From Actinomycetes bacterium (GTDB taxonomy: Bacteria > Auribacterota > JAJCYG01), in assembly GCA_029263055.1 (NCBI GenBank), contig JAJCYG010000040.1, positions 1-57,863 of the forward strand: a stretch of 57,863 bases of DNA, given 5' to 3'. The first letter of the stretch is position 1; every line of letters begins with the position of its first letter. The position numbers and the translations under genes were made by a program. Below, piece after piece: positions 1 through 8,851 of the stretch. The notes beneath the pieces are model-generated. The model saw nothing but the letters and a program-made list of their open reading frames with translations. It ran no database searches and was not told the origin of the DNA.

Positions 1-1
1 C

Positions 2-277
2 TTTCGTCTTGCGTTTCAGGCTCAAGATCTTTTTGGCCGTTTGCTTGCGTTGGGTTTGATCTCCATTTTAGGGTTACAAGCTTTAATTAACATTGGAGTG
101 GTGACCGGTGCATTGCCTACTAAAGGATTGGCCCTTCCTTTTATTAGTTATGGTGGATCCAATTTAATTATCAGTTTGATGATGGTGGGTATTTTGATCA
201 ATATTGCAAAGTTTGGTGGAAAACGAAAAAAGAGTCACGCTGCGACTCGCTCGTTTGATTTAACACCTCATATTTAA
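2..277 (+). CDS. ftsW: FtsW/RodA/SpoVE-family peptidoglycan glycosyltransferase, 3' end only
   Basis: This is the C-terminal end of a SEDS-family membrane protein; the 5' part lies outside the window and the reading frame is open from base 2. The visible 91 residues include the typical FtsW C-terminal pattern: an Asp-Phe-Gly segment, then INIGVVTGALPTKGL, then the LPFISYGGSNL motif, then a last hydrophobic helix and a basic tail. Family members polymerise lipid II into glycan strands at the septum, with a partner class B PBP. It sits 17 bp upstream of murG, the usual FtsW-MurG order of a dcw cluster, which favours FtsW over RodA. A TTG at 41 is an internal codon, not a start. Confidence 0.93.
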   Translation, partial: FRLAFQAQDLFGRLLALGLISILGLQALINIGVVTGALPTKGLALPFISYGGSNLIISLMMVGILINIAKFGGKRKKSHAATRSFDLTPHI

Positions 278-294
278 AAATAGAATGATGACTT

Positions 295-1380
295 ATGAAA
301 TTAATTATTGCTGGAGGCGGGACTGGCGGCCATCTTTATCCGGGGATAGCTGTTGCCAAACTTCTTTTAAAAGAACAACCTGATTCAAAAATATTGTTTA
401 TTGGTTCTTCTAAAGAACTTGATTCAGAGTTATTAGACTATGCTGGTTTTGAATTTGATTCTCTTCCACAAAAACCATTTCCTTCAATTAAAAATCCTTT
501 ATTGATTCTTAAGTTTATTTGGAGTTGTTTGCAAAGTTTTTTTCAAGCTCTTCCAAAGATCCGTCGGTTTTCACCTGATGTGATATTGGGAATGGGAGGG
601 TTTAGTTCAGTCCCGACTGTTTTAGCGGCTAAGTTCTTAGGCATTGCTTCTGTTTTGTTTGAGCCTAATATCTATCCTGGAAAAGCGAATCGCTTTTTAG
701 CCCCTTTTGCTCGAAAAGTTGCGGTTGGCTTTGAATCTCATGAAAAAAGATTTTCTCCTAAGAAAGCGGTTTGTGTGGGAATTCCGGTTCGAGAAGAGAT
801 TTCAGCTTTGGCTTCTCGTCGAGAGCCTTATAAAAAGAAGGATCTCTTTACATTGCTTGTCATGGGAGGATCAGGTGGGGCAAGAAAGATCAATCAGATG
901 GTGGCAGAGGCGGTTTCTCTTTTTAAAAAGGGGGGGTCCAGGATAAAATGCCTTCATATCACGGGGAAGAAGTTGTTTAGCGAAGTAGAACAGGCCTATT
1001 CAGAGTCTCAGGAGGGGGTCGAGCTCTTTCCTTATGTGCAAGAGATAGATCGTCTTTTTGGACAAGCTGATTTGGTTGTGGCACGAAGTGGTGCTTCAAG
1101 CATTGCTGAGTTTGCTGCCTCAGGTCTTCCTTCTATTTTAGTTCCTTATCCTTTTAGTACAGAAGATCATCAAGTGTGGAATGCACGTTATTTTGAAAAA
1201 GCAGGGGCTGCTATTACTGTGTTAGAAAAAGATTTAACGGCCACACATTTAGTTGAAGCAATTGAGTCTTTAATAGAGAGTAAAGAAAAACTTAATCTTA
1301 TGAGTCAAGCGGCTCAAGGTTTGTCACAAAAAGAATCGTCAAAAAAACTTTTAGATTGTTTAACAGAGGTTGGTTTGTAA
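295..1380 (+). CDS. murG: MurG, lipid I N-acetylglucosaminyltransferase
   Basis: MurG transfers GlcNAc from UDP-GlcNAc to lipid I, giving lipid II on the inner face of the cytoplasmic membrane. The 361-aa length is normal for this GT28 family. The N-terminal glycine-rich loop GGGTGGHLYPG (residues 7-17) binds the lipid diphosphate. A second glycine-rich segment (VMGGSGGARKIN, about residue 188) opens the C-terminal UDP-GlcNAc-binding domain. The donor-site pattern RSGASSIAEFAASGLPSILVPYP follows near residue 264. It lies between ftsW and murC in canonical dcw order. The ATG at 295 lacks a strong Shine-Dalgarno sequence, so translation may be coupled to ftsW. Confidence 0.97.
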   Translation: MKLIIAGGGTGGHLYPGIAVAKLLLKEQPDSKILFIGSSKELDSELLDYAGFEFDSLPQKPFPSIKNPLLILKFIWSCLQSFFQALPKIRRFSPDVILGMGGFSSVPTVLAAKFLGIASVLFEPNIYPGKANRFLAPFARKVAVGFESHEKRFSPKKAVCVGIPVREEISALASRREPYKKKDLFTLLVMGGSGGARKINQMVAEAVSLFKKGGSRIKCLHITGKKLFSEVEQAYSESQEGVELFPYVQEIDRLFGQADLVVARSGASSIAEFAASGLPSILVPYPFSTEDHQVWNARYFEKAGAAITVLEKDLTATHLVEAIESLIESKEKLNLMSQAAQGLSQKESSKKLLDCLTEVGL

Positions 1381-1387
1381 AGTGGAC

Positions 1388-2770
1388 ATGACTCAAAAAA
1401 AAATTCATTTAATGGGGATTGGTGGCGCAGGGATGAGCGCGCTGGCAACTTATTTATTGGAGCAAGGAATCGCTGTGTCAGGTTGTGATGTTGCTGTTTC
1501 TTGCGTGACCGATCGTTTGCAACAGAGTGGCGCTCAAATTAATTTTGAACATCATGCGGATCATATTCAATCAATTGATTGGCTTGTTTATTCAGGTGCG
1601 ATTAAGTGCACTCATCCTGAGTTAGAGCAAGCAAAGAAAGAGAATAAAAAAATCTTTTCACGATCGGCATTTTTAGCTGAATGTGTGAAACCGTATAAAG
1701 GTATTTCCGTGGCTGGAAGCCATGGCAAAAGCACCACTTCAGCCATGCTGGCATGGCTTTTAAAGGATGGGGGGCTTGACCCCTCTATTGCCATTGGGGC
1801 GGAGATGGTTGATTTGGGTTGTAATGCTGCGTTTGGCAAAGGGGAGTACTTTGTTTACGAAGCAGATGAAAGTGATGGGTCATTTAAAACTTTTTCACCT
1901 GCTTATTTTGTGCTCAATAATTTAGATGATGACCATATTGATTTTTATCAGACCTTTGAAGAATTAAAACTATTTTTTCAAGGTTATCTTAAAGAAAATT
2001 TAAATAAACAAATAGTGGTCTATGGAAAAGATGACTCTGTTTTAACGGAGTGGGAATATTTTTTTAATTTAGAAACAGCGATTAGTTTTGGATTGACTGA
2101 TGGGGCTGATGTTCAAGCCATTGATCTAAACTTTTTACCTGACAAAACTCAGTTTATGCTTGTGCAAAAAGGAAAACAATTAGGAATAATGCAACTTGCT
2201 CTTCCAGGAAAACATAATGTGCTTAATGCGCTTTCTGCTTTAGCTGTTGCCTTATCTGTGGGCATTTCTTTTGAATCGTGTCAAAAATCATTAGCTCTAT
2301 TTAAAGGGATTCATCGCCGGTTTCAATATAAGGGGAAAGAAAATCAAATCACAGTGATTGATGATTACGCACACCATCCTACAGAAATTGCGGCGACGAT
2401 TGAAGCCGCGCAGCATCTTACGCAAGGGCGGATTTTTTGTGTGTTTCAGCCTCATCGTTATACGCGCACACGTGATTTGAGTGCTGCTTTTCCGGCTGCC
2501 TTGTCTTTAGCAGATGAAATTGTTTTGACTGATATTTATCCTGCGAGTGAAATACCTATTAAAGGCGTGAACGGGGAGTTGGTTTATAAAGAGAGTCTTA
2601 AGGCTGGCTATAAACATTTTTCGTATGAGTCTGATTTGAACAAAATCCCCGATCTTTTAATGGCTCGAGCCAAACAAGGTGATTTGATTTTAACTGTTGG
2701 GGCTGGGAATGTGAATGAGGTTGGCGAACGTTTAATGGAGAAATTAAAATCAAGTGAATGCCACGTTTGA
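1388..2770 (+). CDS. murC: MurC, UDP-N-acetylmuramate--L-alanine ligase
   Basis: MurC is the first amino-acid ligase of the cytoplasmic peptidoglycan pathway and adds L-Ala to UDP-MurNAc using ATP. From ATG 1388 the protein is 460 aa. It shows the N-terminal UDP-binding loop GIGGAGMSAL (residues 10-19), the ATP loop GSHGKSTTSA (about 110-119), the YEADESDGSF segment of the central domain, and the ligase C-terminal domain with DDYAHHPTEI. In-frame TTG 1370 and GTG 1382 lie upstream. An AGAGG at 1365-1369 (inside the end of murG) suits GTG 1382 or ATG 1388, while homology supports starting just before the MTQKKIHLMG segment. The gene follows murG by a few bases and its end overlaps murB. Confidence 0.96.
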   Translation: MTQKKIHLMGIGGAGMSALATYLLEQGIAVSGCDVAVSCVTDRLQQSGAQINFEHHADHIQSIDWLVYSGAIKCTHPELEQAKKENKKIFSRSAFLAECVKPYKGISVAGSHGKSTTSAMLAWLLKDGGLDPSIAIGAEMVDLGCNAAFGKGEYFVYEADESDGSFKTFSPAYFVLNNLDDDHIDFYQTFEELKLFFQGYLKENLNKQIVVYGKDDSVLTEWEYFFNLETAISFGLTDGADVQAIDLNFLPDKTQFMLVQKGKQLGIMQLALPGKHNVLNALSALAVALSVGISFESCQKSLALFKGIHRRFQYKGKENQITVIDDYAHHPTEIAATIEAAQHLTQGRIFCVFQPHRYTRTRDLSAAFPAALSLADEIVLTDIYPASEIPIKGVNGELVYKESLKAGYKHFSYESDLNKIPDLLMARAKQGDLILTVGAGNVNEVGERLMEKLKSSECHV

Positions 2771-3659
2771 ACATTTAATTCAAGAACAAGTCTCTTTGGG
2801 ACAACTTTACTTTGATCATGTGATTAAGGAAAAGCTGACTTTGAAAGTAGGAGGTAAAACAAAGATTTATTTTGAACCTGGCTCCATTGAAGAATTGTCT
2901 AAAGTTGTTCAAGTCTGTTCACAAGAAAATGTTCCTTACTATTTAGTTGGGAATGGAAGTAACCTTTTATTAAAAGACAATGGGTATGCAGGTGTTTTGA
3001 TCCGCTTAACAGCAGGCTTGTTTAAAAAAATAATGAGAAAAGATTTTGCTGTAACTTGTGGTGCAGGTTTGGGTTTGCTTGATCTTATTCAGTATTTGAA
3101 GAAAGAAGAATTGAGCGGGGGCGAGTTTTTTACTGGTATTCCAGGGACGGTAGGTGGGGCTTTAAGAATGAATGCCGGTGCCCATGGAGAATCTGTTGCT
3201 GACATTTTAAAAAAAGTGACTGTGATGTTGTCTGATGGAACTGTTGTTGAAAAAACAAGGGAAGAGCTTGAGTGCTTTTATCGTCAAATCCCTTATCTAT
3301 TAGACAAAGTAGTGTTGTCTGCGACGTTTCAGTTTGAGTCAGGTACAAAAGAATGTATTCAACAAAAGATTCGTGAATTAAATCAGAAGAGAGCGGCTGT
3401 AACGCCACCTCATTTTAGTGCAGGGTGTATTTTTAAAAATCCTGAAGAAAATTCTGCAGGCAAGTTAATTGATCAAGCAGGATTAAAGGGATTGCAAGTT
3501 GGAAAAGCCAAGGTCTCATTAGAGCATGGTAACTACTTTGTTAATTTAGGTGGAGCCACTTCAGAAGATATGTTGAGTTTAATTAAACAAGTTCAGCAAA
3601 AGGTTCAAGACCAGTTTGGTATTTTATTAGAAACAGAAATTCAGATTGTAGGAGATTGA
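2754..3659 (+). CDS. murB: MurB, UDP-N-acetylenolpyruvoylglucosamine reductase
   Basis: MurB is the FAD/NADPH-dependent reductase that forms UDP-MurNAc. At 301 aa it has the FAD-binding PCMH fold: VGNGSNLL (66-72), the GIPGTVGGALRMNAGA segment (128-143) and the C-terminal SAGCIFKNP segment (222-230), which carries a Cys near the catalytic position. The single-domain architecture resembles the shorter type II MurB. It starts at GTG 2754, inside the last codons of murC (17-nt overlap), with a GGAG at 2737-2740 upstream. Its stop overlaps the start of ddl, so murC-murB-ddl are probably translationally coupled. Confidence 0.96.
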   Translation: MNATFEHLIQEQVSLGQLYFDHVIKEKLTLKVGGKTKIYFEPGSIEELSKVVQVCSQENVPYYLVGNGSNLLLKDNGYAGVLIRLTAGLFKKIMRKDFAVTCGAGLGLLDLIQYLKKEELSGGEFFTGIPGTVGGALRMNAGAHGESVADILKKVTVMLSDGTVVEKTREELECFYRQIPYLLDKVVLSATFQFESGTKECIQQKIRELNQKRAAVTPPHFSAGCIFKNPEENSAGKLIDQAGLKGLQVGKAKVSLEHGNYFVNLGGATSEDMLSLIKQVQQKVQDQFGILLETEIQIVGD

Positions 3660-4603
3660 TTTTGGACGCAAAAGCATTTGGCAAAATAGGTGTGTTGATG
3701 GGTGGAGATTCTTCAGAACGTGAGATTTCTCTGCGTTCAGGTAAAGCCATTGCTGAAGCCTTGCGCTCATCGGGTGTGAATGTGGTTGAGATTGGAGAAA
3801 AGGGAGATATTTATGAGCAGACCCTTTCTGAAGGGATTGATTTGGCCTTTATTGCTCTGCATGGCAAAGAAGGGGAAGATGGAACCATCCAACGGTTTTT
3901 AGAAGAGCATCAAATTACTTATACGGGATCAGGTGTTGAATCAAGTCAATTAGCCATGGATAAGGTGCTTTCGAAAAAAAAATTAAAGGAAAATGGATTT
4001 TTAACTCCCCTGTTTGAGGTGTTTTGCGGTAAAATGGATAGGAATTTAAGAGTTGAGAAGTTTCCTGTTGTTGTGAAGCCGAGTGCAGAAGGTTCTAGCT
4101 TTGGGATCAGTGTGGTCCAGAATGAATCAGACCTGCCTCAAGCAATGAAAAAAGCCTTTTCGTTTGATGAGAATATACTAGTAGAAGAATTTGTATCCGG
4201 GCGCGAAATCACGGTTGGCATCTTGGGGGATCAAGTCTTACCTCCTTTAGAAATAAAGCCCAAAAGTGGGATTTACGATTTTTATTCCAAATATACAGTA
4301 GGGGCCACAGAATATATTGTGCCGGCTCCTTTAAAAGAATCGGTCTCTAAAGCACTTAAGGAAATTGCTTTAGAGGTGCACACTCTATTTGGGTGTCGTG
4401 ATTTTTCTCGGGTTGATTTTATATTAGATCGTTCTGACAATGCTTTTGTGCTAGAGCTAAACACAATTCCAGGGTTTACACAGACAAGCTTACTGCCAAA
4501 GTCAGCTCAAGCAATTGGAATAGCATTTGAACAACTCTGCTTTCGAATCTTAGAGATGGCTGCAAGGAGAAATGGGATCAATGCCGCGAAAGTCGAAAAA
4601 TAA
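3656..4603 (+). CDS. ddl: D-alanine--D-alanine ligase
   Basis: This ATP-grasp enzyme makes the D-Ala-D-Ala dipeptide for peptidoglycan precursors. The N-terminal segment GVLMGGDSSEREISLRSG and the HGKEGEDGTIQ motif (about residues 68-78) form the first substrate site. VVKPSAEGSSFGI lies in the ATP-grasp fold. The C-terminal ELNTIPGFTQTSLLPKSA segment carries the metal ligands and the product-side loop. The 315-aa length fits DdlB-type enzymes. The start is an unusual TTG at 3656 that overlaps the murB stop (TTGA, 4-nt overlap); a second TTG at 3662 is possible. The last 23 nt lie over the start of ftsQ. Confidence 0.95.
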   Translation: MILDAKAFGKIGVLMGGDSSEREISLRSGKAIAEALRSSGVNVVEIGEKGDIYEQTLSEGIDLAFIALHGKEGEDGTIQRFLEEHQITYTGSGVESSQLAMDKVLSKKKLKENGFLTPLFEVFCGKMDRNLRVEKFPVVVKPSAEGSSFGISVVQNESDLPQAMKKAFSFDENILVEEFVSGREITVGILGDQVLPPLEIKPKSGIYDFYSKYTVGATEYIVPAPLKESVSKALKEIALEVHTLFGCRDFSRVDFILDRSDNAFVLELNTIPGFTQTSLLPKSAQAIGIAFEQLCFRILEMAARRNGINAAKVEK

Positions 4604-5483
4604 AAAACGTTATAACCGCAAGCCATCTGGAATTTTCCTGAATGTAAAAGTCTCTAAATCCCGAAAAGTAAAAAAATTCGTTTCTAGTTCTTTCTTCAAA
4701 AAAGCAGTGGTTCTTGTTTCTTTCTCTGCAATCGGTGTTTTTAGCACAATTGTGGGCGCCATGGGCTTAGAGTCTTTCTTTAAAGATCCTCGCTATCAAA
4801 TCACAGAGATTCAGGTCTATAATCAAAATTTATTTTCAAAGCAAGAAGTGGTGGCTATGTCTGGGCTTTCTCCTGGAATGTTTTGGTTTGATTTTTCTGT
4901 GGCCAAAGCTGCTAACGAAATCGAGCGCAATCCTAATATCAAGCGGGCTCAAGTAGAACGATCTTTGCCTAACAAAGTGGTGTTAAAAGTGGTTGAGCGC
5001 CGTCCCGTGGCTCTTTTAAAAGGGAAGCGCCAAGATTTTTTATTAGATGAAGAAGGAGTGGTTTTGCCCATGCGGTTTGATGTGTCAGGAACGTTGCCTC
5101 TTTTCTTAGGATTAAATATTCGAGAAGATAATGTGGGCAAGACATTGGAAAACCAACAAGTGCAAAATGCACTTAATTTTTTAGAAGCCACATGGGATTC
5201 AAATCTGTCGCTTGATTTAGAAGTGGTTAAAATAGATCTCTCACATAAGAATCGTTTAGATGTTTTGACTCAAGAAGGATTAAAAGTTTGGGTCGGCGAT
5301 GGCGACTATTTTCAAAAATTAGAACGATTGGGTCGAGTGGTGGCTGATTTACAAAAAAAAGGGGAGTCTGCTGACTTAATTGATTTGCGCTTCAAAGATG
5401 TGGTGGTAAAACCAACTGAATATAAAAGTGGTGTGCGAGCTAGAAGAGTTGTGAAAGACTCGATTCCTGTGATCCGGAGATAA
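4581..5483 (+). CDS. ftsQ: FtsQ/DivIB cell-division protein
   Basis: FtsQ is a bitopic membrane protein of the divisome. It has a basic cytoplasmic N-terminus (many Lys/Arg, residues 1-45), one membrane helix (about 46-68), then a POTRA-type domain (the KDPRYQITEIQVYNQNLF region followed by ERNPNIKRAQVERSLPNKV) and an FtsQ beta-domain to residue 300. The position between ddl and ftsA is canonical. ATG 4581 is preferred because AAGGAG at 4564-4569 is 11 nt upstream; ATG 4572 would leave only 2 nt. Sequence conservation in this family is low, so the call rests on topology, POTRA-like pattern and context. Confidence 0.9.
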   Translation: MPRKSKNKKRYNRKPSGIFLNVKVSKSRKVKKFVSSSFFKKAVVLVSFSAIGVFSTIVGAMGLESFFKDPRYQITEIQVYNQNLFSKQEVVAMSGLSPGMFWFDFSVAKAANEIERNPNIKRAQVERSLPNKVVLKVVERRPVALLKGKRQDFLLDEEGVVLPMRFDVSGTLPLFLGLNIREDNVGKTLENQQVQNALNFLEATWDSNLSLDLEVVKIDLSHKNRLDVLTQEGLKVWVGDGDYFQKLERLGRVVADLQKKGESADLIDLRFKDVVVKPTEYKSGVRARRVVKDSIPVIRR

Positions 5484-5488
5484 GTGAC

Positions 5489-6733
5489 ATGGCTTTTCGA
5501 AGTGGAAAAAACATTGTGGTGGGCTTAGATGTAGGGACCACTAAAATTTGCGCAGCTGTTGCTGAGATTGACCAAGACAACCGAATCCGAGTGATTGGGA
5601 TTGGAAGCTCTCCTTCGCATGGATTGCGTAAAGGGGTTGTGGTTAATGTTGAGAGCACGGTTGATAGTATTGGGCGCGCCATTGATGAAGCTGAAGAAAT
5701 GTCGGGTGTTGAAATTCATTCTGTCTTTGCTGGGATAGCGGGTGGCCACATCAAAAGTATGAACAGTCGTGGAGTGATCCCTATTTCACGCGACACCCAT
5801 GAGATCACTCAAGAAGATATTGATCGAGCTGTGAATGCTGCCAAAGCGATTTCCATTCCAATGGACCGAGAAGTGATTCATACCATTCCTCAAGGATTTA
5901 TTGTGGATGGACAAGATGGAATTAAAGATCCACGTGGGATGAGTGGTGTTCGTTTAGAAGTTGAGGTTCATATTATTACTGGAGCGGTTACTTCAGCTCA
6001 AAATATTGTTAATTGTGTGAACCGTGCTGGTTTTGAAGTTGAAGACATTGTGCTAGAGCCTCTTGCTTCATCTATTGCCACTTTAACTCAAGAAGAAAAA
6101 GACTCGGGTGTGATCCTGATTGATATTGGGGGCGGAACAACCGACTTTGTTATTTTTACAGATGGGGCGATTCGCCATACAGATATTCTTGCTGTTGGGG
6201 GAGACCATGTGACCAATGATATCTCCATTGGTTTAAAAATTCCTTTAGGTAAGGCTGAAGCCATTAAAAAGAAATTTGGTTGTGCGGTTTCGCAAAACGT
6301 AAAAAAAGAAGAAGAGTTTGTGGTACCTGGAGTTGTGGGCCGTTCAGCAAGTAGCATGTGTCGCCGTGATTTGGCTGAAATTATTGAAATGCGTATGGAA
6401 GAGATGTTTACTTTGGTCAACAGAGAGATTGAAAAAACAGATTTATTGGACCGTATTGGTTCGGGTGTGGTTTTAACAGGTGGGGCTTCTCTGATGCCGG
6501 GTGCTTTAGAATTAGCCAGTAAAGTATTTAAATTACCGACTCGTTTAGGAAAACCAAGAGATGTTTCAGGGTTGGTAGAAGTATTAGACAGTCCTATTTT
6601 TGCCACAGGAGTGGGACTCACGCAATATGGTTTTCGTTATCGAGAAATTGGGGGCAATGCTCAACTCAAAGGCCGAAAAATGTTCACAAACATAGTGGAC
6701 CGTATGAAGAGTTGGGTGGGGGACTACTTCTAA
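5489..6733 (+). CDS. ftsA: FtsA, actin-like cell-division protein
   Basis: FtsA is an actin-fold ATPase that anchors FtsZ filaments to the inner membrane. The phosphate-1 loop VGLDVGTTKICAAVAEID is at the N-terminus (about residues 11-28) and the phosphate-2 loop IDIGGGTTDFVIF is near residue 211. The adenosine-site motif VVLTGGASLMPG is near residue 329. The 1C domain follows the first subdomain, as usual for FtsA. The tail ends with a basic/aromatic stretch (NIVDRMKSWVGDYF), consistent with the membrane-targeting amphipathic helix. It is 414 aa long and lies 5 bp after ftsQ and 1 bp before ftsZ. Confidence 0.97.
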   Translation: MAFRSGKNIVVGLDVGTTKICAAVAEIDQDNRIRVIGIGSSPSHGLRKGVVVNVESTVDSIGRAIDEAEEMSGVEIHSVFAGIAGGHIKSMNSRGVIPISRDTHEITQEDIDRAVNAAKAISIPMDREVIHTIPQGFIVDGQDGIKDPRGMSGVRLEVEVHIITGAVTSAQNIVNCVNRAGFEVEDIVLEPLASSIATLTQEEKDSGVILIDIGGGTTDFVIFTDGAIRHTDILAVGGDHVTNDISIGLKIPLGKAEAIKKKFGCAVSQNVKKEEEFVVPGVVGRSASSMCRRDLAEIIEMRMEEMFTLVNREIEKTDLLDRIGSGVVLTGGASLMPGALELASKVFKLPTRLGKPRDVSGLVEVLDSPIFATGVGLTQYGFRYREIGGNAQLKGRKMFTNIVDRMKSWVGDYF

Positions 6734-6734
6734 A

Positions 6735-8174
6735 ATGATTCATTTTGATGATTCTATTGAAAATTTAACCACGATTAAAGTGATGGGTATTGGTGGTGGG
6801 GGTTGTAACGCGGTTGATCGCATGATTGAATCGGGTTTTGATGCGGTGCAATATGCGTGCGTGAACACTGATGTGCAAGCGCTCATTTCAAATAAGGCAT
6901 TAGAAAAAATTCAGATTGGTCCTGAAAAAACTCAAGGTTTGGGTGCAGGTGGAAATCCTGAAATTGGTCGTGTCTCTGCGCAAGAGAGTCGCGAGGAAAT
7001 TAGAGAATCTTTAGAAGATACAGACATTCTTTTTTTATTAGCTGGTTTTGGGGGTGGGACGGGAACAGGTGCTCTGCCTGTTATTACTGAAGTGGCCAAA
7101 GAGCTCGATATTTTGACCATTCCTGTTGTGACCAAACCGTTTCAATTTGAAGGCCGCAAACGGACTCATGCTGCAGAAGAGGGAATAGCCGTTCTTTCTG
7201 AAAAAGGGGTCTCTATCATTGTTGTGCCAAATGAAAAGCTACTTGGCATTATTGCTGAGGATACTTCGGTTCAAGATGCTTTTTTATTAACAGATCGTTA
7301 TTTGATGAGTTGTGTGGAATCGCTCTATTGCCTTCTTTCTCAACCAGGATTGATCAATGTTGATTTTGCTGATGTGAACTCTGTGATGCGTCATCCTGGG
7401 AACGCTGTTTTAGGTCAAGGTACAGGTGAAGGAAATCAAAAAGTGAGTGAGGCGGTTAACAAGGCGCTATCAAGTCCTATTCTTGAAAGACAAAGTTTAG
7501 GAGGAGCTAAAGGATTGCTGGTTCACATTCGTGGGGGCAAAGATGTGGGATTAATGGAAGTGAACAAAGCAATGACTGAAGTCGAAGCATTGACTGACCC
7601 TGAAGCCAATATTATTTTTGGAACGACATTAGATGAAAAAGCTGAAAACAAAGCTCATGTCACTATTATTGCCACTGGTTTAACAGAAAAAGAAGTTGAA
7701 GAGGAAAAGGTTGTGGTTCAAGAAGAGTTGGTGGCTCCTGAGGAACCAGAAGTAGAACCTGAAAAGACAGAGCAAGAACTTAAACCTATCCCTGCAGCGT
7801 CTATCCGACCAGAAAAAATAAAAGGGCCGCGACAGCATGATGAAGAACCGCCTGTTCCTGTTGTAGAACAACCTGAATTAACAGTGGTTGAAGAAAATGT
7901 TGAGGTGCCTGAAGAACAGCCTCTTATTCTTGAATTCCCTGTTGAAGAAGAACCTGTTGAAGAGTCTGTGGAAGAACTTGTTGAGGAACCAGTAGAGAAA
8001 CCTACTGTCGAGAAGCCATCTAAAGAAAAACAAATTGTGCTTAATTTTAAACCTGAACAAAAAGGGCGTTTCGATAAAATGGAACCGACTCTTTATGATG
8101 GAGAAGATCTAGATATTCCTACCTTTATCCGCAAGAAAAAGTTGTTTGGTGGACCAGCTGAAAATGAAGTTTAA
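6735..8174 (+). CDS. ftsZ: FtsZ, tubulin-like division GTPase
   Basis: FtsZ polymerises into the Z-ring at midcell. The GTPase core (about residues 10-317) has the N-terminal VMGIGGGGCNAVDRM loop and the tubulin signature GFGGGTGTGALPV near residues 103-115. Helix H7 and the T7 loop are recognisable (NVDFADVNSVM). The core is followed by a long, strongly acidic Glu/Pro/Val-rich linker (about 318-455) and a conserved C-terminal peptide LDIPTFIRKKK (about 458-468) that would bind FtsA. At 479 aa it is longer than the roughly 380-aa enterobacterial form because of the linker. ATG 6735 directly follows the ftsA stop. Confidence 0.98.
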   Translation: MIHFDDSIENLTTIKVMGIGGGGCNAVDRMIESGFDAVQYACVNTDVQALISNKALEKIQIGPEKTQGLGAGGNPEIGRVSAQESREEIRESLEDTDILFLLAGFGGGTGTGALPVITEVAKELDILTIPVVTKPFQFEGRKRTHAAEEGIAVLSEKGVSIIVVPNEKLLGIIAEDTSVQDAFLLTDRYLMSCVESLYCLLSQPGLINVDFADVNSVMRHPGNAVLGQGTGEGNQKVSEAVNKALSSPILERQSLGGAKGLLVHIRGGKDVGLMEVNKAMTEVEALTDPEANIIFGTTLDEKAENKAHVTIIATGLTEKEVEEEKVVVQEELVAPEEPEVEPEKTEQELKPIPAASIRPEKIKGPRQHDEEPPVPVVEQPELTVVEENVEVPEEQPLILEFPVEEEPVEESVEELVEEPVEKPTVEKPSKEKQIVLNFKPEQKGRFDKMEPTLYDGEDLDIPTFIRKKKLFGGPAENEV

Positions 8175-8586
8175 AGCAGGTGATCTGGTGTCGTGCTCAG
8201 ATCCTCATTATTTTGAACAACTTGGCGTTGAAACAAATTGCGGCCTTGTCTTAGAAAATAAAAAATCAACATACAAAATCATGTTTGATAATTTTTCAAA
8301 AGGGTATTGGCTTTCCGGAGATAAACTTAAAAAAGAAGAGACTAAAGGGTCGCTTCTTGAAAAAGAAGTGAGTCACCTTGTGGGATCGCTTGAGGCTGAA
8401 GCCTTTGATTTTGAGCGGAGTCGATCGGCAGAAGAGGTCTCTTTGCAGCTTTATTTAGACAAAGTAGGGGTTGATCAGCTTGAATGGGTACAAAAAGAGC
8501 TTGGCGAGAGATTAAACCGCTTAGAGTGTTTGCCACACCTAATGGCTGTGGTTAAGTTAGAGATTGATTTTCAAGAACCGTCATAG
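8164..8586 (+). CDS. Hypothetical protein at the end of the dcw operon
   Basis: I do not recognise this 140-aa protein. It has no signal peptide or membrane helix. The N-terminal half (about residues 1-60) has a beta-rich pattern with a KFKAGDLVSC segment and a short KSTYKIMFDNFSKGYW segment, reminiscent of small SH3-like barrel domains such as CarD/Tudor-like folds, but this is only a visual impression. The C-terminal half is charged and helical. The frame is open back to TTG 8146, but ATG 8164 is the natural start; it overlaps the last 11 nt of ftsZ, so it is probably the last gene of the division operon. Confidence 0.7.
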   Translation: MKFKAGDLVSCSDPHYFEQLGVETNCGLVLENKKSTYKIMFDNFSKGYWLSGDKLKKEETKGSLLEKEVSHLVGSLEAEAFDFERSRSAEEVSLQLYLDKVGVDQLEWVQKELGERLNRLECLPHLMAVVKLEIDFQEPS

Positions 8587-8634
8587 AGTAGAATTCTGTG
8601 TTAATCTTAAAGTAGGGCTGAAACAGGAGGAAAA

Positions 8635-8841
8635 ATGGATCGAACTTATAAGGTAATTGAACTCGTTGGTATTTCAGAAAAGTCTTCAGATGACGCCATT
8701 AAAAATGCCATTGGTAAAGCTGCTCAAACATTAAAAGAGCTTTCTTGGTATGAGGTGGTAGAACACCGCGGACATATTAACGAAGGCAACATTCAAGAAT
8801 TTCAAGTGACGATTAAAGTCTCTTTTAAAATTCAGGCGTAA
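8635..8841 (+). CDS. Dodecin family flavin-binding protein
   Basis: This 68-aa protein matches dodecin, a small beta-alpha-beta-beta protein that forms hollow dodecamers and stores or buffers flavins. Diagnostic segments are YKVIELVGISEKSSDDAIKN, then LKELSWYEVVEHRGHI with the flavin-stacking Trp (residue 38) and neighbouring conserved residues, and a final strand VTIKVSFKIQ. A strong Shine-Dalgarno sequence (CAGGAGG, about 8625-8631) precedes ATG 8635. It lies 48 bp after the dcw operon and is followed by a terminator-like hairpin, so it may be the last gene of that transcript or a single transcription unit. Confidence 0.95.
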   Translation: MDRTYKVIELVGISEKSSDDAIKNAIGKAAQTLKELSWYEVVEHRGHINEGNIQEFQVTIKVSFKIQA

Positions 8842-8851
8842 AAAGTTATTT

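Noticed and set aside
6088..6621. A 177-codon open frame on the minus strand inside ftsA
   Set aside because: It lies wholly within a confidently assigned gene, has low-complexity Ser/Thr/Ile composition and no known domain; it is a reading-frame shadow.
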